In this document: one piece after another, positions 30,548-40,900 of the stretch
Numbering within the stretch: the stretch's first letter is position 1
Layout: the number at the start of each line of letters is the position of its first letter
NCBI RefSeq assembly: GCF_004339545.1
Contig: NZ_SMGD01000013.1
Coordinates: 124,001 to 188,000, forward strand
Length of the DNA stretch: 64,000 nt
Source: Celerinatantimonas diazotrophica
GTDB taxonomy: Bacteria; Pseudomonadota; Gammaproteobacteria; Enterobacterales; Celerinatantimonadaceae
Reading direction: 5' to 3'
Made by a program: the position numbers and the translations under genes
The notes under the pieces: model-generated
Told to the model about the DNA's origin: nothing
The model's input: the letters and a program-made list of their open reading frames with translations, nothing else
The model's database searches: none

Positions 30548-31240
30548 TTACTTTATCCTCGTAGAAAAGCGATATCCAGAACCGCGAACTGTTTGGATAA
30601 GTTTATCATATCCTTGGGTTGCGATCGCTTTTCTTAAACGCCGAATATGGACATCAACAGTTCGATCTTCCACATAGACATTGGTTCCCCAAACGTGATT
30701 AAGCAACTGCTCTCGGCTGTATACCCGCTCAGGATGTGTCATGAAAAAATGCAATAAGTTAAATTCTGTTGGGCCCATATTCAATGGTTCATCATCTGCC
30801 ACGACTCGGTGAGAGACAGGATCTAAATGTAGCCCTTGCACCTGAATGATATCATCTAACGATGTTGGTGAAACACGGCGAATCACTGCTTTCACCCTTG
30901 CCATAAGCTCTTTAGGCGCAAACGGCTTAGTTAGATAATCATCAGCACCAGCTTCAAGTCCTTGGACTTTATCTTCCTCTTCGCCTTTGGCTGTGAGCAT
31001 AATGACCGGAATTTGCCGAGTTAAATCACTGCGCTTCATCGACTTGAGTAATGATAGACCACTGCCCTGCGGTAACATCCAATCCAGCAATACGAGATCA
31101 GGATAAGGGTCAACCAACAGGTTCTGTGCTTGCTCTAAATCACCGGCCTCCATCGGTTCATAGCCATTTTGCTCTAAGACAAAACATAGCATTTCCCGAA
31201 TAGGGGCTTCATCCTCAACAATTAATATTCTTCTAGGCAT
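30548..31240 (-). CDS. phoB: Phosphate regulon response regulator PhoB
   Basis: 230 residues. Receiver domain (1-120) with acidic ED near residue 10, phospho-acceptor Asp53 in LLDWMLPQG and Lys in LTKPFAPKE; winged-helix DNA-binding domain (130-228) with [15 protein letters not shown]. Preceded by a near-consensus Pho box, so it is autoregulated as in E. coli. Confidence 0.97.
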   Translation of the reverse strand: MPRRILIVEDEAPIREMLCFVLEQNGYEPMEAGDLEQAQNLLVDPYPDLVLLDWMLPQGSGLSLLKSMKRSDLTRQIPVIMLTAKGEEEDKVQGLEAGADDYLTKPFAPKELMARVKAVIRRVSPTSLDDIIQVQGLHLDPVSHRVVADDEPLNMGPTEFNLLHFFMTHPERVYSREQLLNHVWGTNVYVEDRTVDVHIRRLRKAIATQGYDKLIQTVRGSGYRFSTRIK

Positions 31241-31598
31241 CCTAATACCCTAATCATACATCTTTTGACAATTATGCGGATTTTTAGTGACATTTTTATG
31301 ACAACCTAAAATCACTTTATTCGGTTATTTTTGCCTTATTAAGTATTATGTTTGCCTAAGAATTTAGCAATTTGCACCAAAAAAGTGCGAATCCACAAAT
31401 TTGCCATCATAGAAACTTAATAAAGATCGCGTCTAATAAACTATTATTAATTTAATAGTGCTTAATAATGCCATGTCTGCCACATATTTTTTAAGTGATT
31501 TGAAATTATGGCACCGATACTGCAATACGAGACGAATTAGCTTGTATAAAGCAGACTTAGAGCATATGACATTCGCATCTTTAACTTTGGAGTATTGC
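31241..31598. other. Divergent intergenic region phoB / gpgP
   Basis: 358 bp holding the Pho box of phoB (31287-31304) and an AT-rich stretch that must contain the promoter of the glucosylglycerate pair. No gene is seen; the upstream open part of the gpgP frame (from 31458) lacks a ribosome site. Confidence 0.6.
31287..31304 (-). promoter_or_regulatory. Pho box (PhoB binding site) upstream of phoB
   Basis: Minus strand TTGTCATAAAAATGTCAC: two direct 7-mers (TTGTCAT and ATGTCAC) spaced by AAAA, close to the consensus CTGTCATAWAWCTGTCAY. It lies about 45 bp before the phoB start. It is also upstream of the divergent gpgP gene, about 300 bp away. Confidence 0.82.
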
Positions 31599-32546
31599 AT
31601 GGCTAACCGTACCAATACAGTGGACGAGCAGCATTATTACGCATACCCACTTCATCGACCGGGAAATGCAGGAAAAATTATCTCTGGTAGCCCGAAATTG
31701 CTAGTTTTTAGTGACTTGGACGGTACTTTACTGGACCACAATAACTATAGCTATGACGCTGCAAAACCCGCACTGTTACAGTTGTTCAGACATAATATCC
31801 CATTGATTTTAAATACCAGTAAAACCTTCATTGAAACAGCGGATATCGCCTCGCAAATGGGAGGATTTCATCCCTTTGTCATCGAAAATGGCGCCGCGAT
31901 AGCCATTCCTGAAAACTATTTTTCTCATCTCCCTGAATATGATGAGATAGTAGAAAGCAGTCGCTCGATTCGCTATTTCATTAAACGCTTTGGCAGCCCT
32001 TATAACACAATCTGTCACATATTAGCGCAACTACGCGAGCAATATCCGTTTGAGTTTCGTGGCTTTAAGGATATGTCTGCTCAAGAAGTCAGCAATATCA
32101 CTGGACTTAGTCTTGAGCAGTCCCAAAAAGCCCGAAAGCGCTTAGCATCAGAACCTATTGTCTGGAACAAAGGGAATATTCACCAATTTGAGGAAAAACT
32201 AAACCAGCAGAACTTAACATTGATCCAAGGCGGGCGCTTCTGGCATGTCAAAAGTGCCAGCGATAAAGCAGCGGCTATGCACTGGCTCACTGAACTCTAT
32301 CACCAGCAATCACCTCAACAACAATTTATTCAGGTTGCGCTAGGAGATAGCCCTAACGACCAAACCATGCTCGATCAGGCTGATATTGCCATAGCTGTAC
32401 GTTCTCATAACGGAAAACACCGTCTCAATCTTGGCAAACAGCGCCCGAACCGCATTTATACACAACATGCTGGCCCAGCAGGATGGCAAGCATCGTTACT
32501 CCGGGTGATTGAACATTATGTGCCTAAGGAGAGATTTTATGGCTGA
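31599..32546 (+). CDS. gpgP: Glucosyl-3-phosphoglycerate phosphatase (MPGP-like HAD)
   Basis: HAD-IIB phosphatase of about 315 residues, of the mannosyl-3-phosphoglycerate phosphatase type. Motif I FSDLDGTLLDH, motif II LNTSKTFIET, VIENGAAI, Lys in VKSASDKAAAM and motif IV GDSPNDQTM. Context with a GT81-type synthase makes glucosyl-3-phosphoglycerate the likely substrate, giving the compatible solute glucosylglycerate. ATG 31599 has GGAG at 6 nt. Its stop overlaps the start of the synthase gene by 8 bp (ATGGCTGA), indicating translational coupling. A mannosyl substrate cannot be excluded from sequence. Confidence 0.82.
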   Translation: MANRTNTVDEQHYYAYPLHRPGNAGKIISGSPKLLVFSDLDGTLLDHNNYSYDAAKPALLQLFRHNIPLILNTSKTFIETADIASQMGGFHPFVIENGAAIAIPENYFSHLPEYDEIVESSRSIRYFIKRFGSPYNTICHILAQLREQYPFEFRGFKDMSAQEVSNITGLSLEQSQKARKRLASEPIVWNKGNIHQFEEKLNQQNLTLIQGGRFWHVKSASDKAAAMHWLTELYHQQSPQQQFIQVALGDSPNDQTMLDQADIAIAVRSHNGKHRLNLGKQRPNRIYTQHAGPAGWQASLLRVIEHYVPKERFYG

Positions 32547-33750
32547 TTTTTATCAAAGCGGCTTAATCACGACATTACATAACCTGACCCGGCGTCCAGT
32601 GAAACAACTTGAGCAGGAACTTGTTAGTTTTTCTCGAATTCGGCCAATGACACTGATTCTGCCTTCACTATTTTCTGAACTACAGCGACCCGCACTGGCT
32701 CAGATTGTTGAAGAACTGAAGCATGTGCCATATCTATCGGAAATTGTCATCGGGCTAGATAACGCCACCCGAGATGAATATCTTTATGCGAAAGAATTCT
32801 TTTCGGTATTGCCGCAACGGGTTCGAATTTTGTGGAATGACGGTCCACGGCTGCGTGAACTCGATCACCAACTAGCCACGGCTCAGTTAGCCCCCCAAGA
32901 AGCAGGTAAAGGACGTAACGTCTGGTACTGTATCGGTTATGTATTGGCCTCGGGACAAGGCAAAGCGGTGGCATTACACGACTGTGATATTGTCACCTAC
33001 TCTCGCGATATGCTCGCCCGGCTATTTTATCCCGTTGCCAACCCACATTTTAGTTATCAATTCTGTAAGGGTTATTATGCTCGTCATGCTGATGGCAAAC
33101 TCAATGGCCGAGTTGCTCGATTACTCGTAACTCCGCTCATTAAGGCATTGAAAAAAATTGAAGGCTATGACGACTACCTCGAATACATGGATAGTTTCCG
33201 CTATGCGTTGGCTGGTGAATTTTCAATGCAAACTAATGTATTACGTGATTTACGAATTCCCTTTGACTGGGGGCTAGAAATCGGGGTGCTCTCTGAAGTT
33301 TATCGTAACTACTCAACCAACCGCATTTGTCAGGTTGATATTGCCGATATTTATGACCACAAACACCAAGATCTCAGTGTTGGCAATTTCGATAATGGAT
33401 TAGCAAAAATGGCAACCGATATCAGCAAGGCGGTCATACGAAAACTGGCCACGCAAGGACATGTATTTAGCCCCGGAAAACTTCGAACGCTAAAAGCTAC
33501 CTACTATCGCATGGCATTAGACTTTATCGACAACTATTACAACGACGCGCTCATGAATGGCTTAACGGTTGCACGACATGCTGAAGAAGAAGCCGTTGAA
33601 TTATTTGCCCAAGCGATTATGCGCGCTGGCGATATTTTCCTAGAACGGCCTTCCGAAACACCATTTATCCCAAGTTGGAATCGTGTGACAAGTGCAATCC
33701 CCGAAATGCTCGAAAAAATTTATGATGCAGTTGAAGCCGATAACAGCTAA
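32539..33750 (+). CDS. gpgS: Glucosyl-3-phosphoglycerate synthase (GT81-like)
   Basis: GT-A fold glycosyltransferase of about 403 residues joining NDP-glucose and 3-phosphoglycerate. Visible: LILPSLFSEL for nucleotide binding, IVIGLDNATRDEY, AGKGRNVW, the DxD-type metal site HDCDIVTY, and FDWGLEIGVLSEV. The phosphatase gene overlapping its start and galU nearby fit the GpgS/GpgP pathway. ATG 32539 follows AAGGAG. UDP-glucose is the presumed donor; ADP-glucose is possible since glgC is also in the window. Confidence 0.85.
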   Translation: MADFYQSGLITTLHNLTRRPVKQLEQELVSFSRIRPMTLILPSLFSELQRPALAQIVEELKHVPYLSEIVIGLDNATRDEYLYAKEFFSVLPQRVRILWNDGPRLRELDHQLATAQLAPQEAGKGRNVWYCIGYVLASGQGKAVALHDCDIVTYSRDMLARLFYPVANPHFSYQFCKGYYARHADGKLNGRVARLLVTPLIKALKKIEGYDDYLEYMDSFRYALAGEFSMQTNVLRDLRIPFDWGLEIGVLSEVYRNYSTNRICQVDIADIYDHKHQDLSVGNFDNGLAKMATDISKAVIRKLATQGHVFSPGKLRTLKATYYRMALDFIDNYYNDALMNGLTVARHAEEEAVELFAQAIMRAGDIFLERPSETPFIPSWNRVTSAIPEMLEKIYDAVEADNS

Positions 33751-33808
33751 TTCATTACAGGCAGGCTAGCCATCACTAGCCTGCCCTTGGGTGAATTTTG
33801 CATACCAA

Positions 33809-34421
33809 TTAATGGGCAAACTTTCGAGTATTGATAAATAAAGTAATTTGTTTGACGACAAGCTTACGATAAAGCATTGCGGTGTGATTGGAATTAACAT
33901 AACAGGTATCCTTGGCGCTTTGTAAACTAGCTTCATCCGTTAAAACCATGCCATCGCCTGTACCATTACCAAAGAAATTCCCCAACCCAATATTTTGTAC
34001 CCCAACAATACAACCAATCGCTACATTTAAAGAAGTGTCACCCAACCCTTGAGATAAAATGTGAGCCGATTTTTTTTAAAACCAATGTCCCTGTTTTACT
34101 GCAAACGATCCGCGCAACCCGACTCCCATTATGGGGCGAACCAATGGTTACAATGCAGGTATCATCAAAGTGCGGTCGGTATTTTTCAAAATAACGACGA
34201 ATCAGCAGGCCGCCTAAGGAGTGACCGACAAAATAAACTTGTCCTCCTTGCCCGACTTCGCGATTGAGTTTGCGAACGCCTTGCTCAAAGTCTCGAGTAG
34301 GATATGAAAACAAGGTGACCACGAATCCCTGCCGTTTCAATTGACAATAGAGAAAGAGCATCATAACACTTGGCATAAACAAGCCATGGACCAACACCAC
34401 TTTCTTTATGGGCAGCAACAT
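33809..34421 (-). pseudogene. Alpha/beta hydrolase (lipase-like) gene with a frameshift at an A8 tract
   Basis: Two adjoining frames make one hydrolase. The first (to 34038) has VVLVHGLF, the nucleophile elbow VGHSLGG and IGSPHNGS. The second (34045 to 33809) has GDTSLNVAIGC, then GNGTGDGMV with the likely catalytic Asp and NSNHTAMLY with the His. Removing one A from the eight-A run (34070-34077) fuses them into one reading of about 203 residues. ATG 34421 starts it (a TTG at 34433 also exists). So it is either a recent pseudogene, a slippage-controlled gene or a base-call error. Function: esterase/lipase, substrate unknown. Confidence 0.8.
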
Positions 34422-34509
34422 CAATGTGTCCAAGTGAGCCTCTGTTAAACTATCCTACTTTTCAAAAAATAATCACAAAAGGTCCATCGCCACTTTATAA
34501 AGCCAGTGA

Positions 34510-36240
34510 TTATTCAGAAGGGATCACCTGGCTGGCAGGATGCTTAATCAACAGCCACATCACCTGATACGGTGCCAGAGTTAAAGCGCGAATATCAACC
34601 CATTCTTGGCTAATTAAATCCCAAATTCGTGCTGCAGGATAACTATAAGCTTGCTCTGCGACCTCCTGAGGATGGCGCGTCATATTATGCAGCGCCACAA
34701 TTCGCTGTGCCCCATCAATACTCGTTCTCTCTAAAGAAAACAACGCTTCATCATTGATGCTAAGAATTTTAAATCCTGCTTGCGGGTGAAAAGCACTTTG
34801 TTTGCGACGTAATTCAATCAGTTGAATCAAGCGCGGAAAAACCTGTGCTTGATCACTGGATGGATTCTCAAGCAGCGCTTCAAATTCAGCTAAATCCCAA
34901 TGATGGCGGTTAATTGAGCGCGTCCGTCCAGTTTGTTCAACTAATAACAAATCATTGGGCGTTGCAGTTAAAGAATGAATATAAACACCAGGGATACCGG
35001 GCATAGCTAACATCACCAGCTGACAGCATAAATACCGAGCCAGTTGGAACATATCCGGGCCTGAGCGAGTCCCTTGCAAGGCTTCATAGAGCGAAATATT
35101 TAGCTCATATGGGCTCTTAGAGCCATCGCCGTTTGTTTTCATACTGACAAACCCACCAAAATCGCGCACACTTTTAAGCAGGTCTTCCATTTCATGGGCA
35201 GGGATAATCCCTTCAACAGGGCGAACGCCAATACCATCATGAGAAGCAACAAAATTAAAATAGCTACAACCAGCGGGCAATTTTTCTAAGTGTCTGGCCC
35301 AGTCATTGAGATAATGTGCATGCCCTCGGTTTAATGCATGCAACAGCAGTGGTGGTAGTGCAAACTGATACACTAAATGAGCCTCATCACCGCGCCCAAA
35401 ATAGCTGATATTTTCTTCATGTGGGACGTTCGTTTCTGTAATCAAAATCAGATTCGGATCAATTTGCTCCAAAATAGAACGGATAATTTTAACCAGTGCA
35501 TGGGTTTTAGGTAGATGAATACAATTAGTGCCTAACTCTTTCCAAACAAACGCGACTGCGTCCAATCGAATATAGCGAGCCCCATGAACAATGTAGAACA
35601 ATAAAATATCCAGATAAGCTAAGAAGACTTTTGGATTTTTAAAGTTCACATCTATTTGGTCACTACTAAACGTGGCCCAGACATGCTTCACCCCTTGCCG
35701 AGTGTAAACATCATTAATCAAAGGTGAGGTTCTAGGACGAGTGACTTTCGAGTAGTCCTGCTCGGGATCGGCTTCAATGAAGAAATCAGCCCCCATGCCA
35801 TCGCCATTAATAAAGTCAATAAACAGCAGACTCTGACGAGATACATGGTTCATCACTAAATCGACCATCAGCTCTTTATGAGCGGCTATCGCTCCCACAT
35901 CCTCCCACGTACCAAGCCGATAGTTCACCTGATAGTAATCGATGATGGAGAATCCATCATCGGAACTGAACGGGAAAAAAGGCAACAGGTGAATCGCACT
36001 GAATGATTTTTCTAGATAGCGCTTCACAAATATATCCAACACTTGCAGTGGCGAATAACCATCGCTGTTCATCGAATCACCATAAGTGATCAGAACAACA
36101 TCTTCATTGCTCCAAGGTTGTGCAGTTTTTTCTAAATGTTGACGGGCATCCTCAATACGGCGATTAATTTGTTCCAGCAATGGCGTATCGGGATATACAA
36201 ATTGCAATAATTCGGATAACTTCTGCTGCAGCTCGGTCAT
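34510..36240 (-). CDS. Glucosylglycerate phosphorylase-like GH13_18 enzyme
   Basis: 576-residue GH13 subfamily 18 (sucrose phosphorylase-type) enzyme. Visible: ITYGDSMN, the nucleophile Asp in YIRLDAVAFVWKE, the acid/base Glu in LILITETNVPH, and ASHDGIGVRP. Within this subfamily the gene set (gpgS, gpgP) points to phosphorolysis of glucosylglycerate to glucose-1-phosphate and glycerate, the activity shown for E. coli YcjM. Sucrose or glucosylglycerol phosphorylase are alternatives. The glucose-1-phosphate can be reused by GalU, encoded divergently next door. Confidence 0.75.
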   Translation of the reverse strand: MTELQQKLSELLQFVYPDTPLLEQINRRIEDARQHLEKTAQPWSNEDVVLITYGDSMNSDGYSPLQVLDIFVKRYLEKSFSAIHLLPFFPFSSDDGFSIIDYYQVNYRLGTWEDVGAIAAHKELMVDLVMNHVSRQSLLFIDFINGDGMGADFFIEADPEQDYSKVTRPRTSPLINDVYTRQGVKHVWATFSSDQIDVNFKNPKVFLAYLDILLFYIVHGARYIRLDAVAFVWKELGTNCIHLPKTHALVKIIRSILEQIDPNLILITETNVPHEENISYFGRGDEAHLVYQFALPPLLLHALNRGHAHYLNDWARHLEKLPAGCSYFNFVASHDGIGVRPVEGIIPAHEMEDLLKSVRDFGGFVSMKTNGDGSKSPYELNISLYEALQGTRSGPDMFQLARYLCCQLVMLAMPGIPGVYIHSLTATPNDLLLVEQTGRTRSINRHHWDLAEFEALLENPSSDQAQVFPRLIQLIELRRKQSAFHPQAGFKILSINDEALFSLERTSIDGAQRIVALHNMTRHPQEVAEQAYSYPAARIWDLISQEWVDIRALTLAPYQVMWLLIKHPASQVIPSE

Positions 36241-36386
36241 CTATTGCCTCGTTTATGCGTCTATCATGAAAGTAAACAATCTTATCGATACAACCTTAGT
36301 ACAACGTATCGGTTTTCCATAGGCCCCGAAAGTCTATACTCATGTTATGATAAAACTTTATTCTGGAGAATCGTTAAGCAGGTGTT

Positions 36387-36485
36387 ATGCCAGATAATTT
36401 TGACACTATAGTTAAAATCTGTTTTGGTAAAAAACAAATTAACGTTTATCCGTTAAAAGAGCATATTGCTCAACTTATTATTTGA
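36387..36485 (+). CDS. Candidate 32-residue small protein upstream of galU
   Basis: ATG to TGA, starting MPDNFDTIVKICFGKKQ, with AGG four bases before the ATG, ending 24 bp before galU in the same direction. Not recognised. The residue mix is protein-like, but length prevents certainty; it could be a leader peptide or a small protein co-expressed with GalU. Confidence 0.35.
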   Translation: MPDNFDTIVKICFGKKQINVYPLKEHIAQLII

Positions 36486-36509
36486 TTCTAGCCATAAGAG
36501 GCCCATTCG

Positions 36510-37364
36510 ATGCAAATAAAAAAATGTTTATTTCCTGTAGCTGGTTATGGAACTCGATTTTTACCTGCCACTAAATCCATGCCTAAAGAGATGTTACCTG
36601 TAGTTAATAAACCTATTGTCCAATATGGCGTTGAAGAAGCAGTTGAAGCTGGACTAACCGACATGGCTTTTATCACGGGTCGTGGTAAACGAGCAATTAC
36701 CGATCACTTCGATATCAGCTATGAATTAGAAAATGAGATTGCTGGTACCTCAAAAGAGGCATATCTAACCGGTATTCGTGAGCTGATGGAAAAAACGACG
36801 TGTACTTATACTCGCCAGAAAAAAATGATGGGGTTGGGTCACGCGATTTTATGTGGTGAATCATTAATCGGCAATGACCCATTTGCCGTCGTTCTTGCCG
36901 ATGACTTGTGTCTGAACAATGGGGATGGTGTTCTAGCTCAAATGGTTAAACTCTATAACCAGTTCCGCTGCTCTATCGTTGCCATTATGGAAGTTCCTAA
37001 AGACCAAGTTGATAAATACGGTGTGATTGCAGGCGAATCGCTGCGTGATGATCTGTTTCGTGTCACAGATATGGTAGAAAAACCAGCGCAGGAGGAGGCA
37101 CCCTCTAATCTCGCAGTGATTGGTCGGTACATTTTAACGCCAGATATCTTCGACATTCTGCGTAACACTAAACCAGGTAAAAATGGTGAGATTCAGTTAA
37201 CTGATGCACTCTTAGAACAAGCCAAAAATGGCTGTGTCATGGCGTACAAATTTAAAGGTGAACGCTTTGACTGCGGTAGTGTTGAAGGTTTCGTAAAAGC
37301 CACCAATTTCTGCTATGAAAACGTTTATCTTAAAGAAGTCGCCCAAGCAGCTGATAAAAAATAG
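36510..37364 (+). CDS. galU: UTP-glucose-1-phosphate uridylyltransferase
   Basis: Makes UDP-glucose from UTP and glucose-1-phosphate. N-terminal FPVAGYGTRFLPATKSMPKE, then GHAILCGE, VVLADDLCL, DMVEKP and GEIQLTDAL. 284 residues, slightly shorter than E. coli GalU (302). ATG 36510 follows AAGAGG. It supplies the donor for the GpgS enzyme and can recycle glucose-1-phosphate from the phosphorylase. Confidence 0.95.
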   Translation: MQIKKCLFPVAGYGTRFLPATKSMPKEMLPVVNKPIVQYGVEEAVEAGLTDMAFITGRGKRAITDHFDISYELENEIAGTSKEAYLTGIRELMEKTTCTYTRQKKMMGLGHAILCGESLIGNDPFAVVLADDLCLNNGDGVLAQMVKLYNQFRCSIVAIMEVPKDQVDKYGVIAGESLRDDLFRVTDMVEKPAQEEAPSNLAVIGRYILTPDIFDILRNTKPGKNGEIQLTDALLEQAKNGCVMAYKFKGERFDCGSVEGFVKATNFCYENVYLKEVAQAADKK

Positions 37365-37439
37365 TCGCAGAACAGGCTAAAAAGTCGCCCTAATTAAATA
37401 CCAAGCAGGGGCAACCAATCGCTTTGCTTGAAAGAACAA

Positions 37440-37475
37440 AATCCGATATCAGGTTATGGTATCGGATTTTTTATA
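37440..37475 (+). terminator. Rho-independent terminator after galU
   Basis: AATCCGATA-N11-TATCGGATT followed by a T-run: a 9-bp stem 75 bp after the galU stop. The next 200 bp up to the mobile element hold no gene. Confidence 0.85.
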
Positions 37476-37679
37476 TCACTTCACACCTTCCACCTATTAT
37501 CACCGATGTTACATAAAGAGCGACCATTGATGGGATATGATCACGGGTATGACATAAATATCATTGTCTGCTAGCGGCTGCACATCCCCAAAACAAGCAT
37601 GCCTGCCTGCCAAAACATCCAGTCTCTATCTGCAGAAGAAACCAACCATAAACTGAATTCGCCAAAGAACAGTTCCTAG

Positions 37680-37940
37680 GGACTGTTGACCTTTAGTGGT
37701 TGAATTTTGTTCAAATGAAACGCATTTTGAACGCGGCGCACCCTGCGTCGCTTAATGAGTTAAGCAAGCAGGGGGCAACAAAGTTCAGGATGCGTTTAAA
37801 TGAACCCCAAGGGCAGTATCTGAGAGGAATTTATCCAGCGTTAAACGTTCTTTGTGGAGAATAACTACACGGCACAACGTTTGCCTTGCCTAAATCCCTC
37901 TCAGATTTCTGCAAAACTAATCACAAAAGGTCAACAGTCC
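37680..37940 (+). mobile_element. MITE-like element, copy B
   Basis: 261 bp with perfect 15-bp inverted ends (GGACTGTTGACCTTT), flanked by CTAG at 37676-37679 and 37941-37944. It differs from copy C by about six bases by eye. The right CTAG contains the TAG stop codon of sbcC (minus strand). Confidence 0.92.
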
Positions 37941-40900
37941 CTAGTTAATTAACGTCTGCAAACGGCTGCATCCGCCCCCTAATGAGTGCAAGGAAATTTT
38001 GGCACTAATTCGCTCAACCATGGTCTGTACATGCGAAATAGCCGTAACCTGACGGCCTTTTGATTGTAATTTATCGAGGCAACTTAATACCACATCGAGA
38101 CTTTCTGGGTCTAAAGAACCAAACCCTTCATCAATAAATAGTGACTGAATTTTCAGGTTTCTCGATGACATCGCCGATAGCGCGAGCGCTAAGGCAAGCG
38201 ACACTAAAAAGGTCTCTCCCCCTGATAAACTTGCCAAAGAACGAACTTCATCCGCCATATCTTGGTCGATAATCTGCAGCGCCAGCGATTGCCCGGGGAT
38301 CCGTTGCAGTTGGTAACGAGGTGCTAATTCAAGTAATTGATGATTTGCCTCATAAAGCAATTTATCCAATGTCAATTGCTGGGCAAAAATGCGAAATTTA
38401 GCACCGTTTGCTGAACCAATGAGCTGATTCAACTCCTCCCATATAGAACAGGTTTGCAAATGGCTCTGGTAAGTCTCATTGAGTGCCTTAAACTGCTGAT
38501 GAGCTTTAGCATTTTGATCCAGCTCTGAACGCAACTGATAAATCAGCTCTTCCTTGGCAGTTAATTGCTCTTGAAGCAGTTGAATTCCATCAATAGACAG
38601 CTGTTGCAGTTGTTGATCAATACTTTGTCGAGCAACTTGCACTGTATTGAGTTGCTCACTAGCATACTGTTGGGCTTGTTCCAACTCGGTTTTAAGCGCA
38701 ATCAATTGCTGTTCATATTGCTGAATCTGCAAACGAATTGCTTCGATATCAGCTGTTGTTAACGTCAGTAATTGCTCAGCTTGTTCAGCGCTCAGCGCCA
38801 AATCTTCAAGTTGAGTTTGCCAATGCTGTTGGCAGCTCACCAGTTCACTGCGCAACTTGTCACTCTGCTCACCCAGATACTCGCGCCGAGTGAATAGCTG
38901 TGTTACCTGTTGACTCTGAAGTTCAAGCTGCTGATTCAAATCAGTGCATGCAGTCTCCAACGTATGTTGCCGTTGGCGCGTTTGCTCTAACCATTGTTCG
39001 ACGCCTAGACCATCTAACAATCCCTTCGCTGTTTGCAGTAATTCATCGAGTTGCTGACGGTTTTCATCAATCCGTGCCAAGCTTTCATTGAGGCTTTGCT
39101 GCGCATATTTAAGCTGGACAGATTGCTGCTCAATTTGATGATTCAATGCCTGTTGCTGCGATTGCAGCTTCTCACTTTGCGAAAGAATTGTCTGATAATA
39201 GAGGACCTGTTCTTGTAACCAAGCTCTGAACCCACTCACGCCCTCTTGAGCCAACAACTCCTGCCAATCAATGACTGCACTAAATAACTCATCTAACTGT
39301 TGCTGTGCGCTCTGCTGCTGCGTTTGGGCATCATGATTTGCAACATGTGCATCAAGTGCATCACTCAACTGTTTTTGTTGCTGCAGCGCTAATTGCAACT
39401 TGGTATCCAGCTGTTGGTCATGCTCACGAATCTGCTCAATGTCACGATTCAACTGCTCCAAATGCTGTAACGACTGCGCCATCTGTAGCCACTGTTGCTC
39501 TAGTTGCCGATGGTTCTGAGTTAACGTTGCAAGTTGTTCATCAACTTGATAATACACTTGATGTAATTGTTCGAGCGAAGTGGACTCAGGCAGCTCGAGC
39601 ACAGTTAATAATTTCCCTCGCTCATCTTGCAGCTGACGCTGATGATTAGATAACTGCAACAGTTGCTCTTTTAACTGCGGAATCTGATCCTCGGCGCTTA
39701 ACAGCTGTGCACGCAATAATGACTGTTCATTATATAACGACTCCAACCGCGCATATAATTGACCAACGATCGACTCTCCCGGGGTTTGCTGGCCAACATA
39801 GGGATGATGGGTGCTCCCACATAGCGGACAAGGTGACTCATCGACTAATTCAAGACGGTAGTCACTGAGCTCAACGACCTTCCTAGCTGAATGATATTGC
39901 TGATTTAGCTCATCAAGACGTGGGACAATCTGTTGCAATTTTTCCTGGCAAGCCTGCTGTGACTGAAGCAGCTCATTTAAGGCATACTGGTCATGTTGGG
40001 CTTGATTTTGGCTATTTTGCCATTGTTGACTTAACTGAATCGCTTGATAAAGCAGGTTCTGACGTTTTTGGGCCAGCGTAAGTTCATTCTGTAGCGACTG
40101 ATACTGTTCTCGTAGCTGCTGCTCTTGGCCTATATCAGCGGCAAACGCATCACGTTGCTTAGTGCGATGTTCAATCGACTGCTCTAGCGCCCGTTTATCT
40201 AAGCGCATCTGGCTAATTTGGTCCTTGAGCTCGTTAAGCGCTAGCTGTTGGTCACGCTGACGTCTATGTTGCTGTTCTAGACGCTGATAATCCTGCAGCA
40301 GATGCACTATCTCCCCTTGCCGGTTGAGCCACTGCCCTTGAATCGATTGCTCATCCAGCCAGCGCTGTGTTTCGCTCACGACCTCAGTAAGCTGCTGATA
40401 CTGTCCTTTAAACGCATTTAACTGATTTGTTGAACGTTGCACAGACTGTCTCTTGAGTTGAACATCTTGCTGCAAAGCAACTAAATCGTCTTGATATAAT
40501 TTCTGACGCTGTTCTAACTGACGGGCCTGTTCTAATTCACTTTGCCGGGTACTTTGTTGGGTATGAAACTCACTGAGCTGGTGTTGGGCATCAGTGTGTT
40601 TTAATTGCAATGCATCCAGTCCCTGCAACTGCTGCTCATGTTCACGAACAACCTGCTGATATTGCTCATTTGCTTGCGTTAGCGAGTCTTGTAGCTGTAC
40701 CTTGCGTTCGAAAGTCTGTCGCAACGGTTGAACTTTGTTAAGCATCTCTAACTGGTTGCGCTGATTGTGAATGTTTTGCTCGTTCTCTTGCTGTTGGGCA
40801 AGACGCATCTGGACCTTTTTCACTTTTTCATTCGCGCTGTCTAAATCCAGCAGCTGCGTATTGAGTACCCGATTTGCCTGTTCGATTTGTCGTAATTGCT

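Noticed and set aside
37680-37940. Mobile-element copies as CRISPR or REP arrays
   Set aside because: Single dispersed 261-bp units with inverted ends, no short regularly spaced repeats; no CRISPR or cas gene was seen in the window.
39305-39649. 114-codon plus-strand ORF inside sbcC
   Set aside because: Product of the repetitive glutamine codons of sbcC read backwards.
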